Shown: piece after piece, positions 27,355-40,647 of the stretch
Position numbering within the stretch: the first letter of the stretch is position 1
How the letters are laid out: every line of letters begins with the position of its first letter
NCBI RefSeq assembly: GCF_014638995.1
Contig: NZ_BMFR01000017.1
Coordinates: 1-64,000, forward strand
From: Virgibacillus oceani
GTDB taxonomy: Bacteria > Bacillota > Bacilli > Bacillales > Amphibacillaceae
Reading direction: 5' to 3'
Length of the DNA: 64,000 nucleotides
Notes under the pieces: model-generated
The model's input: the letters and a program-made list of their open reading frames with translations, nothing else
What the model was told of the DNA's origin: nothing
Databases searched by the model: none
Made by a program: the position numbers and the translations under genes

Positions 27355-30300
27355 TTGCTAGATGTAAATAACTTTGAGTATATGAAAATTGGTTTAGCTT
27401 CACCTGAAAAAATTCGCTCTTGGTCTTACGGCGAGGTCAAAAAACCGGAAACGATTAACTACCGTACATTAAAGCCTGAGAAGGATGGTCTATTTTGTGA
27501 GCGTATTTTCGGGCCGCAAAAGGACTGGGAATGTCACTGCGGTAAGTATAAGCGTGTACGTTATAAAGGTGTTGTCTGTGACCGCTGCGGTGTTGAGGTT
27601 ACGAAAGCTAAGGTCCGCCGTGAACGTATGGGCCATATCGAATTAGCAGCACCAGTGTCGCATATTTGGTACTTTAAGGGTATACCGAGCAGAATGGGAC
27701 TTGTTTTAGACATGTCACCACGTGCCCTAGAAGAGGTTATTTATTTTGCTGCTTACATTGTAACTGATCCGGGCAGCACTCCTCTTGAGAAAAAACAATT
27801 ATTATCCGAGAAAGAATACCGAGCATACTACGATAAATACGGTAAAACCTTCAAAGCCCAAATGGGTGCAGAAGCAATCCGCAAGCTGCTTCAGGATATT
27901 GACCTTGATAAAGAGGTTGATGCATTAAAAGAAGAGTTAAAAACTGCACAGGGTCAACGCAGAACACGGGCAATTAAACGTTTGGAAGTATTAGAAGCGT
28001 TTCGTCATTCAGGCAACGAACCTTCCTGGATGGTTTTAGATGTATTACCAGTAATACCGCCTGAAATCAGACCAATGGTACAGCTTGATGGTGGACGATT
28101 TGCTACATCCGATTTAAACGATTTATATCGCCGTGTTATTAATCGCAATAACCGTTTAAAACGTCTGTTAGATCTTGGTGCACCAAGTATTATTGTACAA
28201 AATGAAAAAAGAATGCTTCAAGAAGCGGTTGATGCATTAATTGATAACGGCCGTCGCGGACGTCCTGTTACAGGCCCGGGTAATAGACCGTTAAAATCGT
28301 TATCCCATATGCTAAAAGGTAAACAAGGTCGTTTCCGTCAAAACTTATTAGGAAAACGTGTTGACTATTCCGGTCGTTCCGTTATCGTCGTTGGCCCGCA
28401 TTTGAAAATGTACCAATGCGGATTACCTAAAGAGATGGCTTTAGAGTTATTTAAACCATTTATTATGAAAGAGTTAGTTGAAAGAGGATTAGCTCACAAT
28501 ATAAAATCAGCTAAGCGCAAAATTGAACGCGTGCATCCAGAAGTATGGGATGTATTGGAGGAAGTAATCAGGGAACACCCTGTATTACTTAACCGTGCAC
28601 CAACATTGCACCGTCTTGGAATTCAAGCATTTGAACCAACACTGGTTGAGGGTCGTGCAATTCGTCTGCATCCACTGGTATGTACAGCCTATAATGCTGA
28701 CTTCGACGGTGACCAAATGGCGGTACACGTTCCGTTATCAGCAGAGGCGCAGGCGGAGGCACGTATTCTCATGCTTGCTGCACAGAATATTTTAAATCCT
28801 AAAGATGGTAAACCAGTTGTTACTCCATCTCAGGATATGGTATTAGGTAACTATTACTTGACACTCGAACGTGAGGATGCAATAGGAGAAGGAAGTATTT
28901 TTAAAGATATAAATGAAGCATTGCTTTCTTACCAAAATGGGTATGTACATTTGCATACACGTATAGCTGTTCAAGCTTCAAGTGTTAATAATAAAACCTT
29001 TACCGAGGAACAGCGTAATCAATTACTGATTACAACAGTAGGTAAATTGATTTTTAATGAAATCTTGCCGGAATCGTTCCCTTATATTAATGAACCAACA
29101 AAAAGTAATCTAGAGGTTCGTACTCCAGAAAACTATTTTGTAGAAAAGGGAATAAACGTTAAAGACGAGATTAAATCGCGTGAAATCATTAAGCCGTTTA
29201 AGAAAGGTTTCCTTGGTGATATCATTGCTGAGGTATTTAAACGATTTAAAATTAGTGAAACATCAAAAATGCTTGACCGAATGAAAGATCTCGGCTTCAG
29301 TTATTCAACAAAAGCAGGTATGACGGTTGGGGTATCTGATATCGTTGTATTAGCCGAAAAGAAAACAATACTTGATGAAGCACAGAATAAAGTTGATAAA
29401 GTATTAAAACAATTCCGTCGTGGTTTGATTACGGAAGAAGAACGTTATGATAGAGTTATTGCTGTTTGGTCACAAGCAAAAGATACAATTCAAGATAAAT
29501 TAATGAACTCGCTTGATGATCGTAACCCTATATTTATGATGAGTGATTCTGGTGCAAGGGGTAACGCATCAAACTTTACACAGCTAGCTGGAATGCGTGG
29601 TCTAATGGCCAACCCTGCTGGACGTATTATTGAATTGCCTATTAAATCAAGCTTCCGTGAAGGGCTGACCGTATTGGAATACTTTATCTCGACGCATGGT
29701 GCTCGTAAAGGATTGGCTGATACAGCGCTGAAAACTGCGGATTCTGGTTACTTGACACGCCGTCTGGTAGATGTAGCACAGGATGTTATTGTTCGTGAAA
29801 CAGATTGTGGCACAGATCGCGGCTTGACGGTTTCATCATTAATGGATGGTACTGAAATGATTGAGCCTCTATTTGACCGTTTAGTTGGCCGGACATTGTT
29901 TGAAACAATTTACCACCCTGAAACAAATGAGGTTGTTGTGGAAAGTGACACAGTGATTTCTGAGGATCAGGCAAAACAAATTGTTGATGCTGGAATTGAT
30001 GAAGTAACTATACGCTCCGTCTTCACATGTAATACGAAACATGGCGTATGTAAAAAATGTTACGGACGTAATTTAGCAACAGGTGATGAAGTAGAAGTTG
30101 GAGAAGCGGTTGGTATAATTGCTGCACAATCTATCGGTGAGCCAGGAACACAGTTAACTATGCGGACATTCCATACAGGCGGTGTTGCCGGGGACGATAT
30201 TACACAGGGTCTACCGCGTATCCAGGAATTGTTTGAAGCGCGTAATCCTAAAGGTCAAGCGGTTATCTCTGAAATTCTTGGAACAATTCATGAGATTAAA

Positions 30301-30957
30301 GAGGTTAAGGACAAACAAGAAATTGTTGTTCAGGGTGAAGTGGAACAACGCTCTTATGCAGTTCCGTATAATGCTCGCCTCAAGGTATCAATTGGTGATT
30401 CGGTAATAGCTGGTCAAGAGCTCACGGAAGGTTCAGTTGATCCAAAAGATCTCTTGCGTGTTCAAGGGGTTGACGGTGTACAACAATACATTCTCAGAGA
30501 AGTGCAACGCGTATACCGCATGCAAGGGGTAGAAATCGGCGATAAGCACGTTGAGGTAATGGTGCGCCAAATGCTTCGTAAAATTCGTGTTATGGATTCT
30601 GGAGATACAAATGTACTTCCAGGTTCATTACTTGAGATCCATCAGTTTAAAGATGCTAACCATACTGTCTTGCACAATGGGGAACAGCCTGCAATCGGTA
30701 AACCTGTTCTGCTTGGTATTACAAAAGCATCGCTTGAAACAGATTCATTCTTATCTGCAGCATCCTTCCAGGAAACAACTCGTGTATTAACAGATGCTGC
30801 AATTAAAGGTAAACGTGATGAGCTGTTAGGACTGAAAGAAAATGTGATTATCGGTAAGCTTGTTCCAGCTGGTACGGGAATGCAGCGATATCGTAAAATT
30901 GAAACAGCATTAGACGAACCACAAGAGGAAGTACAGGAAACAGAGACAGTTCAATAA
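27355..30957 (+). CDS. rpoC: RNA polymerase beta' subunit
   Basis: 1200 aa from TTG 27355, preceded by GGGAGG; an ATG at 27313 gives an N-terminal extension not seen in the family. It has the N-terminal zinc motif ([20 protein letters not shown]), the catalytic [10 protein letters not shown] loop with the three Mg2+-binding Asp residues, and a second Cys cluster (CGTDRG...[15 protein letters not shown]). Completes the core enzyme with rpoB. Confidence 0.97.
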   Translation: MLDVNNFEYMKIGLASPEKIRSWSYGEVKKPETINYRTLKPEKDGLFCERIFGPQKDWECHCGKYKRVRYKGVVCDRCGVEVTKAKVRRERMGHIELAAPVSHIWYFKGIPSRMGLVLDMSPRALEEVIYFAAYIVTDPGSTPLEKKQLLSEKEYRAYYDKYGKTFKAQMGAEAIRKLLQDIDLDKEVDALKEELKTAQGQRRTRAIKRLEVLEAFRHSGNEPSWMVLDVLPVIPPEIRPMVQLDGGRFATSDLNDLYRRVINRNNRLKRLLDLGAPSIIVQNEKRMLQEAVDALIDNGRRGRPVTGPGNRPLKSLSHMLKGKQGRFRQNLLGKRVDYSGRSVIVVGPHLKMYQCGLPKEMALELFKPFIMKELVERGLAHNIKSAKRKIERVHPEVWDVLEEVIREHPVLLNRAPTLHRLGIQAFEPTLVEGRAIRLHPLVCTAYNADFDGDQMAVHVPLSAEAQAEARILMLAAQNILNPKDGKPVVTPSQDMVLGNYYLTLEREDAIGEGSIFKDINEALLSYQNGYVHLHTRIAVQASSVNNKTFTEEQRNQLLITTVGKLIFNEILPESFPYINEPTKSNLEVRTPENYFVEKGINVKDEIKSREIIKPFKKGFLGDIIAEVFKRFKISETSKMLDRMKDLGFSYSTKAGMTVGVSDIVVLAEKKTILDEAQNKVDKVLKQFRRGLITEEERYDRVIAVWSQAKDTIQDKLMNSLDDRNPIFMMSDSGARGNASNFTQLAGMRGLMANPAGRIIELPIKSSFREGLTVLEYFISTHGARKGLADTALKTADSGYLTRRLVDVAQDVIVRETDCGTDRGLTVSSLMDGTEMIEPLFDRLVGRTLFETIYHPETNEVVVESDTVISEDQAKQIVDAGIDEVTIRSVFTCNTKHGVCKKCYGRNLATGDEVEVGEAVGIIAAQSIGEPGTQLTMRTFHTGGVAGDDITQGLPRIQELFEARNPKGQAVISEILGTIHEIKEVKDKQEIVVQGEVEQRSYAVPYNARLKVSIGDSVIAGQELTEGSVDPKDLLRVQGVDGVQQYILREVQRVYRMQGVEIGDKHVEVMVRQMLRKIRVMDSGDTNVLPGSLLEIHQFKDANHTVLHNGEQPAIGKPVLLGITKASLETDSFLSAASFQETTRVLTDAAIKGKRDELLGLKENVIIGKLVPAGTGMQRYRKIETALDEPQEEVQETETVQ

Positions 30958-31050
30958 AGTTTGGAGAGTTCTGTAAAGGCTCTCTGGATTAACTTTATAT
31001 AACTATTTAAAAAACAAGTGATGAATTAATCGGAATGCACCAAAAATAAG

Positions 31051-31079
31051 TTGACAATAAAATGTGATTTTGATACTAT
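31051..31079 (+). promoter_or_regulatory. Promoter of the rplGB-rpsL-rpsG-fusA-tuf unit
   Basis: TTGACA (31051-31056), 17-nt spacer and TACTAT (31074-31079). Confidence 0.8.
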
Positions 31080-31125
31080 ATTCAAGGTGCTTCCGATTAT
31101 GCTTGTTGCTTTGGAGGATATGGCA

Positions 31126-31380
31126 ATGTCTTATGAAAAAGTAACTCAGGTTAAATCACGATTATTAATTGGAACGAAGCAAACACTTAAAGCTATGAAA
31201 AATGGCGAGATAAGTGAAGTGTTTATTGCAGATGATGCAGACCAGCTAATGACACAAAAGGTAGTAAATTTAGCGGAACAGCTAGATATTCCTTGCGGGC
31301 GTGTAGATTCGATGAAGAAACTAGGCGTTGCATGTGGTATTGATGTCGGAGCGTCTACTGTAGCAATTAAACGTACATGA
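31126..31380 (+). CDS. rplGB: L7Ae-family K-turn-binding ribosomal protein (RplGB/YbxF)
   Basis: 84 aa from ATG 31126 with GGAGG 8 nt upstream. The L7Ae fold signatures are [20 protein letters not shown] and a C-terminal [19 protein letters not shown]. Members bind kink-turn RNA. B. subtilis YbxF sits at the same place before rpsL and associates with the ribosome. The longer frame opening at 31051 includes the promoter and is rejected. Confidence 0.92.
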   Translation: MSYEKVTQVKSRLLIGTKQTLKAMKNGEISEVFIADDADQLMTQKVVNLAEQLDIPCGRVDSMKKLGVACGIDVGASTVAIKRT

Positions 31381-31427
31381 GTTTTGGCGATATAATCGCG
31401 AAAGCTTTGTTTTTTGCAAAAAGATGA

Positions 31428-31472
31428 ACCACCTGGATATGTGGTATTACAAATATACAATAAATAGGTGGT
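31428..31472 (+). promoter_or_regulatory. rpsL leader with alternative stems
   Basis: ACCAC(CT) at 31428-31434 can pair with GTGGT at 31441-31445 or with AGGTGGT at 31466-31472. The two stems exclude one another. It lies about 45 nt before the rpsL start. Confidence 0.4.
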
Positions 31473-31518
31473 CGCAGCTGTTTTTTTACATTACCAGCCA
31501 GAAAGGAGGAAAACAAAA

Positions 31519-31932
31519 ATGCCTACAATTAATCAGCTAGTGCGTAAAGGTCGTGTCAGCAAAACAAGAAAGTCTGACTCACCAGCACTTAACAAAGGCT
31601 ACAACAGCTTTAAAAAGTCTTTAACAGATCAATCTTCTCCACAAAAACGTGGTGTATGTACACGTGTTGGTACGCTAACACCAAAGAAACCGAACTCTGC
31701 ACTTCGTAAATATGCACGTGTTCGTTTATCTAACAACATTGAGGTAACTGCATACATTCCTGGGATTGGACACAACTTACAAGAACATAGCGTAGTGCTC
31801 ATTCGTGGTGGTCGTGTAAAAGACTTGCCAGGGGTACGTTACCACATTGTACGCGGTGCATTAGATACAGCGGGTGTTGAAGGGCGTGCACAAGGACGTT
31901 CTAAATACGGTACAAAACGACCTAAGAAATAA
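31519..31932 (+). CDS. rpsL: 30S ribosomal protein S12
   Basis: 137 aa from ATG 31519 with AAAGGAGG upstream (the in-frame 31468 start is rejected). It has the decoding-centre loops [11 protein letters not shown] and [13 protein letters not shown]. The lysines whose changes give streptomycin resistance are both wild type. First structural gene of the str operon. Confidence 0.97.
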   Translation: MPTINQLVRKGRVSKTRKSDSPALNKGYNSFKKSLTDQSSPQKRGVCTRVGTLTPKKPNSALRKYARVRLSNNIEVTAYIPGIGHNLQEHSVVLIRGGRVKDLPGVRYHIVRGALDTAGVEGRAQGRSKYGTKRPKK

Positions 31933-31978
31933 TTTATTGAATTTATAGCAGCACAGACTTAGGAAAGGAGGGGGACAT

Positions 31979-32449
31979 ATGCCACGTAAAGGACCAGTAC
32001 CTAAACGCGATGTCTTACCAGATCCACTTTATAAATCAAAATTAGTGACACGTTTAATCAACCAAATTATGATTGACGGTAAAAGAGGTAAAGCACAAAA
32101 AATACTTTATAATGCATTCAATCTTGTTGCTGAACGCAGCGGACAAAATGCTATGGAAGTTTTTGAGCAAGCAATGAAGAACGTAATGCCAGTATTAGAA
32201 GTTCGCGCACGCCGTGTTGGTGGTTCAAACTACCAAGTACCGGTGGAGGTTCGCCCTGAACGCCGTCAAGCATTAGGCTTGCGCTACATTGTTAACTATT
32301 CACGTTTACGCGGGGAAAAGACAATGGAAGAACGTTTAGCGAATGAAATTCTAGATGCTTCTAACAATACAGGGGCAGCTGTTAAAAAACGCGAAGAAAT
32401 GCACAAAATGGCAGAAGCAAACAAAGCATTTGCGCATTATCGCTGGTAA
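31979..32449 (+). CDS. rpsG: 30S ribosomal protein S7
   Basis: 156 aa, full length. It starts [16 protein letters not shown] and has the typical [19 protein letters not shown] loop. S7 nucleates assembly of the 30S head and contacts E-site tRNA; in E. coli it represses the str operon. AAAGGAGGGGG precedes ATG. Lies 46 nt after rpsL. Confidence 0.97.
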   Translation: MPRKGPVPKRDVLPDPLYKSKLVTRLINQIMIDGKRGKAQKILYNAFNLVAERSGQNAMEVFEQAMKNVMPVLEVRARRVGGSNYQVPVEVRPERRQALGLRYIVNYSRLRGEKTMEERLANEILDASNNTGAAVKKREEMHKMAEANKAFAHYRW

Positions 32450-32491
32450 TATAAAACCAACTAAAGCTTTTTACAGGAAGGAGAAGAATAC

Positions 32492-34570
32492 ATGGCGAGA
32501 GAGTTCTCCTTGGAAAAGACGCGCAATATTGGTATTATGGCTCACATTGATGCAGGTAAAACTACAACGACAGAGCGTATTCTTTTCTATACAGGACGTA
32601 TTCATAAAATTGGTGAAACGCATGAAGGTGCTTCACAAATGGACTGGATGGAGCAGGAACAAGAGCGCGGAATTACAATTACTTCCGCTGCAACAACTGC
32701 TCAATGGAAAGGTCATCGTATCAACATCATTGATACACCTGGACACGTAGACTTCACGGTTGAGGTTGAACGTTCATTGCGTGTACTTGATGGTGCGGTA
32801 ACAGTTCTTGATGCACAATCAGGTGTAGAACCGCAAACAGAAACTGTATGGCGTCAGGCAACGACATATGGGGTTCCCCGTATCGTATTCATTAACAAAA
32901 TGGATAAGATCGGTGCGGATTTCTTGTATTCTACAAAAACCTTGAATGATCGTTTAGGTGCAAATGCGCACCCAGTTCAGCTGCCAATTGGTGCTGAAGA
33001 TGACTTTGAGGGTATAATTGACCTAATCACAATGCAAGCATATTTTTACGAAGATGATTTAGGAACACGCGCTGATGCACGCGAAATTCCTGCCGAGTAC
33101 AAAGACAAAGCAGAAGAATTACGCGCTAATTTAGTAGAAGCTGTTTCTGAACTGGACGAAGAGCTTATGATGAAGTTTTTAGAAGGGGAAGAAATTTCCA
33201 ACGACGAACTTAAAAAAGCAATCCGTACCGCAACACTAAATGTTGAGTTTTATCCAGTATTTGTTGGATCAGCTTTCAAAAATAAAGGTGTTCAATTAAT
33301 GCTTGATGGTGTAATTGACTATCTTCCTGCACCAACAGATGTACCTCCAATTGAAGGTATCGTACCTGGTACAGAAGAAGAAGTTACACGCCCATCAGAT
33401 GATAAAGCACCATTCTCAGCTCTAGCATTTAAAGTAATGACAGACCCATACGTTGGTAAATTAACATTCTTCCGCGTATACTCTGGAACTTTAGATTCTG
33501 GTTCATACGTTAAAAACTCTGTAAAAGATAAGCGTGAGCGTGTAGGACGTATCCTGCAAATGCATGCTAACTCACGTGAAGAGATTTCAACTGTATATTC
33601 CGGAGAAATCGCTGCAGCTGTTGGTTTGAAAGATACTTCTACAGGGGATACACTATGTGATGAAAAAGATCTTGTTGTCTTAGAGTCTATGGAATTCCCT
33701 GAACCGGTTATTGGTGTTGCTATTGAACCTAAAACAAAAGCCGACCAAGATAAAATGGCGATTGCATTAGGCAAATTAGCTGAAGAAGATCCTACATTCA
33801 AAACAGAAACAAACCCAGAAACCGGTCAAACTATTATTTCCGGTATGGGTGAGCTTCACCTTGATATCATCGTTGATCGTTTAAAACGTGAATTTAAAGT
33901 AGAAGCAAATGTTGGTGCGCCTCAAGTTGCGTACCGTGAAACATTCCGTGGCTCAGCTGAAGTCGAAGGTAAATTCGTACGTCAGTCTGGTGGACGCGGG
34001 CAGTACGGACACGTTTGGGTTAAATTTGAACCAAACGAAGAAGGTGCTGGCTTTGAATTTGAAAACAAAATTGTTGGTGGTGTTGTGCCACGTGAATACA
34101 TTCCATCTGTTGAACATGGTATTAAAGAAGCAACAGAAAATGGTGTATTAGCTGGGTACCCATTAATTGACATTAAAGCTACACTTTATGATGGTAGCTA
34201 CCATGATGTTGACTCGAATGAGATGGCATTTAAAATTGCAGGATCTATGGCATTAAAAGCTGCGAAAAATAAATGTCAGCCAGTTCTTCTTGAACCAATT
34301 GAAAGAGTTGAAATTGTAATTCCTGAAGAATACATGGGAGATATCATGGGAGATGTAACTTCCCGTCGCGGACGTGTGGAAGGTATGGAAGCGCGCGGAC
34401 CTGCACAGGTTATTAAAGCATTCGTTCCGCTTTCAGAAATGTTCGGTTATGCAACAGCATTACGTTCTAACACACAAGGTCGCGGGCAATTCACAATGCA
34501 TTTTGATCATTATGAAGAAGTGCCTAAGAGCATCTCTGAAGAAATTATCAAAAAAAATGCTGGTGAATAA
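32492..34570 (+). CDS. fusA: Translation elongation factor G
   Basis: 692 aa. The G domain has AHIDAGKTT (G1), RGITI with Thr (G2), DTPGHVDF (G3) and NKMD (G4). Domains II-V follow, ending in [12 protein letters not shown]. It catalyses ribosomal translocation and, with RRF, recycling. AAGGAGAAG precedes ATG, 42 nt after rpsG. Confidence 0.97.
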   Translation: MAREFSLEKTRNIGIMAHIDAGKTTTTERILFYTGRIHKIGETHEGASQMDWMEQEQERGITITSAATTAQWKGHRINIIDTPGHVDFTVEVERSLRVLDGAVTVLDAQSGVEPQTETVWRQATTYGVPRIVFINKMDKIGADFLYSTKTLNDRLGANAHPVQLPIGAEDDFEGIIDLITMQAYFYEDDLGTRADAREIPAEYKDKAEELRANLVEAVSELDEELMMKFLEGEEISNDELKKAIRTATLNVEFYPVFVGSAFKNKGVQLMLDGVIDYLPAPTDVPPIEGIVPGTEEEVTRPSDDKAPFSALAFKVMTDPYVGKLTFFRVYSGTLDSGSYVKNSVKDKRERVGRILQMHANSREEISTVYSGEIAAAVGLKDTSTGDTLCDEKDLVVLESMEFPEPVIGVAIEPKTKADQDKMAIALGKLAEEDPTFKTETNPETGQTIISGMGELHLDIIVDRLKREFKVEANVGAPQVAYRETFRGSAEVEGKFVRQSGGRGQYGHVWVKFEPNEEGAGFEFENKIVGGVVPREYIPSVEHGIKEATENGVLAGYPLIDIKATLYDGSYHDVDSNEMAFKIAGSMALKAAKNKCQPVLLEPIERVEIVIPEEYMGDIMGDVTSRRGRVEGMEARGPAQVIKAFVPLSEMFGYATALRSNTQGRGQFTMHFDHYEEVPKSISEEIIKKNAGE

Positions 34571-34610
34571 TTGATTTTTTGTTTATTCTAAAGTATAACT
34601 TTTATTGTAG

Positions 34611-34643
34611 GCTAGGAAATAACATAACCTGTTATTTCTTGGC
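34611..34643 (+). other. 14-bp hairpin between fusA and tuf
   Basis: GCTAGGAAATAACA (34611-34624) pairs with TGTTATTTCTTGGC (34630-34643), with two GU pairs and a 5-nt loop. No T-run follows. It could be an RNase processing site or stabilise the abundant tuf message. Confidence 0.65.
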
Positions 34644-34690
34644 TAAAATATACTTAAAAAATGTTCATTTAATTAAAGGAGGAAATATAA

Positions 34691-35881
<1,191 letters not shown>

Positions 35882-35893
35882 TAAGGTTTTATT

Positions 35894-35928
35894 AAAACAG
35901 GCAGCGTGACGACGCTGCCTGTTTTTTG
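35894..35928 (+). terminator. Terminator of the str operon
   Basis: 14-bp perfect stem AAAACAGGCAGCGT (35894-35907) and ACGCTGCCTGTTTT (35912-35925) with loop GACG and a T-run. Confidence 0.95.
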
Positions 35929-35974
35929 TGTTGTGATTTAACAACTCCATTATTCTATTGATGTATTCTGTGAT

Positions 35975-36088
35975 GGTTACTCATCAAGGTAATGAGCGCC
36001 CATCCAAAATTTAGCAAGGAAAGGTCACTCATCAATAGTATGAGTACCCATTTAGTAAAGTAAGGTAATTCATTGGCATTATGAATGT
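35975..36088. repeat. Three tandem 19-bp dyads upstream of the S10 operon
   Basis: ACTCAT-N7-ATGAGC (35979-35997), ACTCAT-N7-ATGAGT (36027-36045) and ATTCAT-N7-ATGAAT (36068-36086), each preceded by GGT. Unit starts are 48 and 41 bp apart. Each has 6-bp (or 5-bp) arms and exactly 7 nt between them. The copies differ in arm sequence yet keep pairing. Confidence 0.7.
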
Positions 36089-36289
36089 AATTTTAATAGT
36101 TAATTTGGCTTTTCTTATGATGACTGTATCCGAAAAAGCGATTCCCGGACAGTGGTATAGTATTGGATATAATTATAGAAAGTGAAAATTATTTTCGTCG
36201 CAATTCACTGAATATAAGAGGTTATAAAGCGATAAATTTAAAACGAAATTCCGAGTTAAACTTTCCCAACAAAAAAATCCTTGTACCTC

Positions 36290-36318
36290 TTGCATTCACT
36301 AGGAAAAGTAAGTATAAT
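36290..36318 (+). promoter_or_regulatory. S10 operon promoter P1
   Basis: TTGCAT (36290-36295), 17-nt spacer and TATAAT (36313-36318). Confidence 0.8.
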
Positions 36319-36357
36319 ACATAGATGTGCAACGAGAGCAATTAATGCCGAAAAAGG

Positions 36358-36386
36358 TTGCATTGACCATGTTTTTTCTATATAAT
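36358..36386 (+). promoter_or_regulatory. S10 operon promoter P2
   Basis: TTGCAT (36358-36363), 17-nt spacer and TATAAT (36381-36386), the same hexamers and spacing as P1, 68 bp downstream. A leader of about 125 nt with an ACACC/GGTGT stem (36431-36460) follows before rpsJ. Confidence 0.75.
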
Positions 36387-36515
36387 AAGAACGTTGGTCG
36401 TAAAAGGCGATGAAGTGAAAGGTTGTTGATACACCCGGCCCCTTTGCCATGGCGAGGTGTTCAAGAAATTTTCATGGAGAATGTCTATTTATAAAATGGG
36501 CGAAAAGGAGGGTAA

Positions 36516-36827
<312 letters not shown>

Positions 36828-36858
36828 TAATTATGGATTACAATAGGAGGTGTAACGG

Positions 36859-37488
36859 ATGACGAAAGGAATCTTAGGTCGTAAAATCGGCATGACGCAG
36901 CTTTTTTCAGAAACTGGGGAATTAGTTCCTGTAACAGTAATTCAAGCTGAAGACAACGTCGTATTGCAAAAAAGAACATTAGAAAATGATGGCTATGAAG
37001 CAATTCAGATCGGTTTTGCAGATGAGAAGGAATCACGTACAAACAAAGCGAAAAAAGGTCATGCTGAAAAAGCAAACACAACCCCTAAGCGCTACGTTCG
37101 TGAAATCCGTAACGCAAATCTTGATGAATATGAAGTAGGTCAAGCAATTAGCGTTGATGTTTTTCAAGCAGGGGACAAAATCGATGTAACTGGTACATCT
37201 AAAGGTAAAGGATTCCAGGGGGCTATTAAACGCCACAATTTCCAGCGTGGACCAATGTCTCACGGTTCTCATTATCATAGATCACCAGGTTCATTAGGTG
37301 CAGTAGACCCAATGCGTGTATTCAAAGGAAGAAAGCTTCCAGGTCAAATGGGCGGAAAACAAATTACCATTCAAAACCTAGAAGTGGTTAACGTCGATAC
37401 AGAACGTAATCTTCTTTTAATCAAAGGTAACGTACCTGGTGCGAAAAAATCATACGTGAAAATCACGAGTGCCATAAAGTCTAACTAA
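36859..37488 (+). CDS. rplC: 50S ribosomal protein L3
   Basis: 209 aa. It starts [16 protein letters not shown]. The central extension reaching the peptidyl-transferase centre ([20 protein letters not shown]) is intact. Early 50S assembly protein. AGGAGGTG precedes ATG. Spacing to rpsJ is 31 nt. Confidence 0.97.
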   Translation: MTKGILGRKIGMTQLFSETGELVPVTVIQAEDNVVLQKRTLENDGYEAIQIGFADEKESRTNKAKKGHAEKANTTPKRYVREIRNANLDEYEVGQAISVDVFQAGDKIDVTGTSKGKGFQGAIKRHNFQRGPMSHGSHYHRSPGSLGAVDPMRVFKGRKLPGQMGGKQITIQNLEVVNVDTERNLLLIKGNVPGAKKSYVKITSAIKSN

Positions 37489-37514
37489 TCACATACACGA
37501 AGGGAGGATATGTC

Positions 37515-38138
37515 ATGACTAAAGTAGCACTTTATAATCAAAGCGGTTCACAGGTCGGAGATGTTGAATTAAACGATTCCGTATTTGGTATTGAACCGAA
37601 CACACATGTATTACACGAAGCTGTAGTAATGCAACGCGCTTCATTGCGTCAAGGGACACATGATGTGAAAAATCGCTCTGAAGTTCGTGGTGGTGGTCGT
37701 AAACCATGGCGTCAAAAAGGTACAGGTCGTGCTCGCCAGGGTTCAATCCGTTCTCCACAATGGGTAGGTGGCGGAACAGTATTTGGACCGACTCCACGCA
37801 GCTATAGCTACAAACTACCAAAAAAAGTACGTCGTTTAGCGTTAAAATCTGCATTAGCTTCTAAAGTGAAAGAAGATAATCTAGTAGTTCTAGAAAGCAT
37901 TGCAATTGATGCTCCTAAAACAAAAGAAGTAGTTAAAATGCTAGATGCTCTTAATGTAGATACTAAAGTATTAATTGTTACAGCTGAAAAGGACGAAACT
38001 GTAATCCGTTCAGCAAACAACCTTCAAGCAGTAAAAGTACTTACTGTAGAAGAAGTAAATGTATTAGACTTGCTTACGCATGACAAGCTGATCCTAACGA
38101 AGGAAGCAGCTGAAAAAGCAGGGGAGGTGCTTGCATAA
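37515..38138 (+). CDS. rplD: 50S ribosomal protein L4
   Basis: 207 aa. The long internal loop lining the exit tunnel is visible ([19 protein letters not shown]), the site where macrolide-resistance changes occur elsewhere; it looks normal. Its stop overlaps the rplW start (TAATG). In E. coli L4 represses its operon, whereas Bacilli lack that leader. Confidence 0.97.
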   Translation: MTKVALYNQSGSQVGDVELNDSVFGIEPNTHVLHEAVVMQRASLRQGTHDVKNRSEVRGGGRKPWRQKGTGRARQGSIRSPQWVGGGTVFGPTPRSYSYKLPKKVRRLALKSALASKVKEDNLVVLESIAIDAPKTKEVVKMLDALNVDTKVLIVTAEKDETVIRSANNLQAVKVLTVEEVNVLDLLTHDKLILTKEAAEKAGEVLA

Positions 38139-38425
38139 TGAAAGATCCACGTGATATTATTAAGCGCCCTGTCATCACAGAACATTCTGCTGACTTAATG
38201 GCAGAGAAAAAATATACGTTTGAAGTAAACCCAAAAGCAAATAAAACAGAGATTAAAGATGCTGTTGAGTTAGTTTTTGGTGTTAAAGTATTAAAAGTAA
38301 ACACAATGAACCTAAAGGGTAAATTCAAGCGAATGGGACGTTATGGTGGATATCGTTCAGATCGCAAAAAAGCTATCGTACAGCTTTCAGAGGATAGTAA
38401 AGAACTAGACTTTTTTGAAGGCTAA
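38138..38425 (+). CDS. rplW: 50S ribosomal protein L23
   Basis: 95 aa. It sits at the tunnel exit and docks trigger factor and SRP. Motifs [12 protein letters not shown] and [20 protein letters not shown]. Its ATG shares a base with the rplD stop, implying translational coupling. Normal length. Confidence 0.97.
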   Translation: MKDPRDIIKRPVITEHSADLMAEKKYTFEVNPKANKTEIKDAVELVFGVKVLKVNTMNLKGKFKRMGRYGGYRSDRKKAIVQLSEDSKELDFFEG

Positions 38426-38456
38426 GAACAAACTCAAGTGAAGGAGGGAAAACAAG

Positions 38457-39287
38457 ATGGCGATTAAAAAGTATAAACCAACCAGTAATGGTAGACGCGG
38501 AATGACTTCTTCTGATTTTGCAGAAATCACTACTGATAAACCAGAAAAATCCCTGCTTAGCCCGTTGTACAAACGCGGCGGACGTAACAACCAGGGGAAA
38601 TTAACTGTTCGTCATCAAGGCGGCGGTCATAAGCGTCAATATCGTATTATCGACTTCAAGCGCGATAAAGATGGAATACGCGGACGCGTTGCTACGATCG
38701 AATATGATCCAAACCGTTCTGCTAATATAGCATTAATTAATTATGTTGATGGAGAAAAAAGATATATTTTAGCTCCAAAAGGACTTAAAGTAGGTCAAGA
38801 AATTGAATCTGGTGCAGAAGCTGATATTAAACTAGGAAATGCACTTCCACTTCAAAACATCCCTGTTGGTACAATTATTCACAACATTGAATTGAAGCCT
38901 GGTCGCGGTGGTCAGCTTGCAAGATCTGCTGGAGCAGAAGCACAAGTTCTTGGACGCGAAGATAAATATACGTTAGTTCGTTTAGCATCTGGAGAAGTTC
39001 GTTTAGTTCTTTCAACTTGCCGTGCTACAGTAGGTCAAGTTGGAAACATTGAACACGAGCTTATCAATGTTGGTAAAGCAGGACGTTCTCGTTGGATGGG
39101 TAAACGCCCAACTGTACGTGGTTCTGTTATGAACCCTAACGATCACCCGCATGGCGGTGGTGAAGGACGCGCTCCAATCGGACGTAAGTCACCAATGTCT
39201 CCTTGGGGTAAACCGACACTTGGATATAAGACTCGTAAACGTAACAAACCTACAGATAAATTTATCGTTCGTAAGCGTAAAAAATAA
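38457..39287 (+). CDS. rplB: 50S ribosomal protein L2
   Basis: 276 aa. The C-terminal segment near the peptidyl-transferase centre, [17 protein letters not shown], contains the conserved His. L2 is needed for subunit joining and tRNA binding. GAAGGAGGG precedes ATG. Complete. Confidence 0.97.
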   Translation: MAIKKYKPTSNGRRGMTSSDFAEITTDKPEKSLLSPLYKRGGRNNQGKLTVRHQGGGHKRQYRIIDFKRDKDGIRGRVATIEYDPNRSANIALINYVDGEKRYILAPKGLKVGQEIESGAEADIKLGNALPLQNIPVGTIIHNIELKPGRGGQLARSAGAEAQVLGREDKYTLVRLASGEVRLVLSTCRATVGQVGNIEHELINVGKAGRSRWMGKRPTVRGSVMNPNDHPHGGGEGRAPIGRKSPMSPWGKPTLGYKTRKRNKPTDKFIVRKRKK

Positions 39288-39344
39288 CGGAATTAATGGG
39301 CGGGGAAACAGACCCGTCTCTCAATTGCGAAAGGAGGTTTATCC

Positions 39345-39623
39345 ATGGGTCGTAGCTTAAAAAAAGGACCTTTTGCAGATGACCATCTATTGAAAAAGAT
39401 CGAAGTATTAAACGAAGGAGACAAGAAACAAGTAGTTAAAACTTGGTCTCGTCGTTCAACAATATTCCCGACATTTATTGGTCATACAATTGCTGTTTAT
39501 GATGGACGTAAACATGTTCCAGTTTATATTACAGAAGATATGGTCGGACATAAATTAGGTGAATTCGCGCCAACCCGTACGTATAAAGGGCATGCAGGCG
39601 ATGACAAGAAAACAAAACGCTAA
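39345..39623 (+). CDS. rpsS: 30S ribosomal protein S19
   Basis: 92 aa, [18 protein letters not shown] with a [13 protein letters not shown]-terminal motif. Located in the 30S head with S13. GAAAGGAGG precedes ATG. Spacing from rplB is 57 nt. Confidence 0.97.
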   Translation: MGRSLKKGPFADDHLLKKIEVLNEGDKKQVVKTWSRRSTIFPTFIGHTIAVYDGRKHVPVYITEDMVGHKLGEFAPTRTYKGHAGDDKKTKR

Positions 39624-39641
39624 TGAGAGGAGGCACTTTAC

Positions 39642-39983
39642 ATGCAAGCTAAAGCCGTTGCGAAATCAGTTCGTATTGCTCCTCGTAAAGTCCGTTTAGT
39701 TGTAGATTTAATTCGAGGAAAAAATGTTGGCGAAGCAGTTGCAATCCTACGCCATACACAACGCGGTGCTTCTCCAGTCGTAGAAAAAGTTCTAAATTCT
39801 GCAATCGCAAATGCAGAGCATAACTACGAAATGGATGCAGATAACTTAGTTGTATCTGAAGCATTTGTAAACGAAGGTGCTACATTGAAACGTTTCCGTC
39901 CACGTGCACAAGGACGCGCAAGTAAAATTAACAAACGCACAAGTCACATTACTGTGGTTTTAACAGAAAAGAAGGAGGGATAG
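39642..39983 (+). CDS. rplV: 50S ribosomal protein L22
   Basis: 113 aa. The beta-hairpin that lines the exit tunnel is in the C-terminal half ([20 protein letters not shown]), without the deletions known to give erythromycin resistance. Directly followed by rpsC after 3 nt. Confidence 0.97.
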   Translation: MQAKAVAKSVRIAPRKVRLVVDLIRGKNVGEAVAILRHTQRGASPVVEKVLNSAIANAEHNYEMDADNLVVSEAFVNEGATLKRFRPRAQGRASKINKRTSHITVVLTEKKEG

Positions 39984-39986
39984 TCA

Positions 39987-40628
39987 GTGGGTCAAAAAGT
40001 GAATCCAACAGGTCTTCGCGTCGGCATCATTAAAGACTGGGAGTCTAAATGGTATGCTGGCAAAGACTATGCAGACTTACTACATGAAGATATTAAAATT
40101 AGAGAATATCTTGAGAACCGTCTACGCATTGCTGCTGTTTCTTCTATCGAAATCGAACGTGCAGCAAACCGTGTAAACATTACAATTCATACTGGAAAGC
40201 CTGGTATGGTAATTGGTAAAGGCGGGTCTGAAGTAGAAGCTCTACGTAAATCATTGAACAGTTTGACTGGAAAAAGAGTACACATTAACATTGTGGAAAT
40301 TAAGAAGGTTGACCTAAATGCAACATTAGTTGCTGAAAATATTGCTCGTCAATTAGAAAATCGTATCTCTTTCCGTCGTGCTCAAAAACAAGCAATTCAA
40401 CGTGCAATGCGCGGAGGAGCAAAAGGTATCAAAACACAAGTATCTGGACGTCTTGGCGGAGCAGATATCGCTCGTGCAGAACATTACAGTGAAGGAACAG
40501 TACCACTACACACATTGCGTGCTGACATTGATTATGGAACAGCAGAAGCAGACACTACTTATGGTAAATTAGGTGTTAAAGTGTGGATCTACCGTGGGGA
40601 AGTCCTTCCAGCAAAAACTAACAAATAA
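39987..40628 (+). CDS. rpsC: 30S ribosomal protein S3
   Basis: 213 aa from GTG 39987 with GAAGGAGGG upstream. The KH type II domain has [16 protein letters not shown], and the C-terminal domain ([20 protein letters not shown]) lines the mRNA entry. Length is a few residues shorter at the C-terminus than B. subtilis S3. Confidence 0.97.
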   Translation: MGQKVNPTGLRVGIIKDWESKWYAGKDYADLLHEDIKIREYLENRLRIAAVSSIEIERAANRVNITIHTGKPGMVIGKGGSEVEALRKSLNSLTGKRVHINIVEIKKVDLNATLVAENIARQLENRISFRRAQKQAIQRAMRGGAKGIKTQVSGRLGGADIARAEHYSEGTVPLHTLRADIDYGTAEADTTYGKLGVKVWIYRGEVLPAKTNK

Positions 40629-40647
40629 GGAAGGGGGCTTTTTACTT

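Noticed and set aside
33319..33801. 160-codon antisense ORF within fusA
   Set aside because: A mirror of biased fusA codons; its Ser/Thr-rich composition is typical of antisense shadows.
35975..36088. CRISPR array
   Set aside because: Three short dyads with unequal spacing and diverged arms; the repeats are not identical and no cas genes are near.
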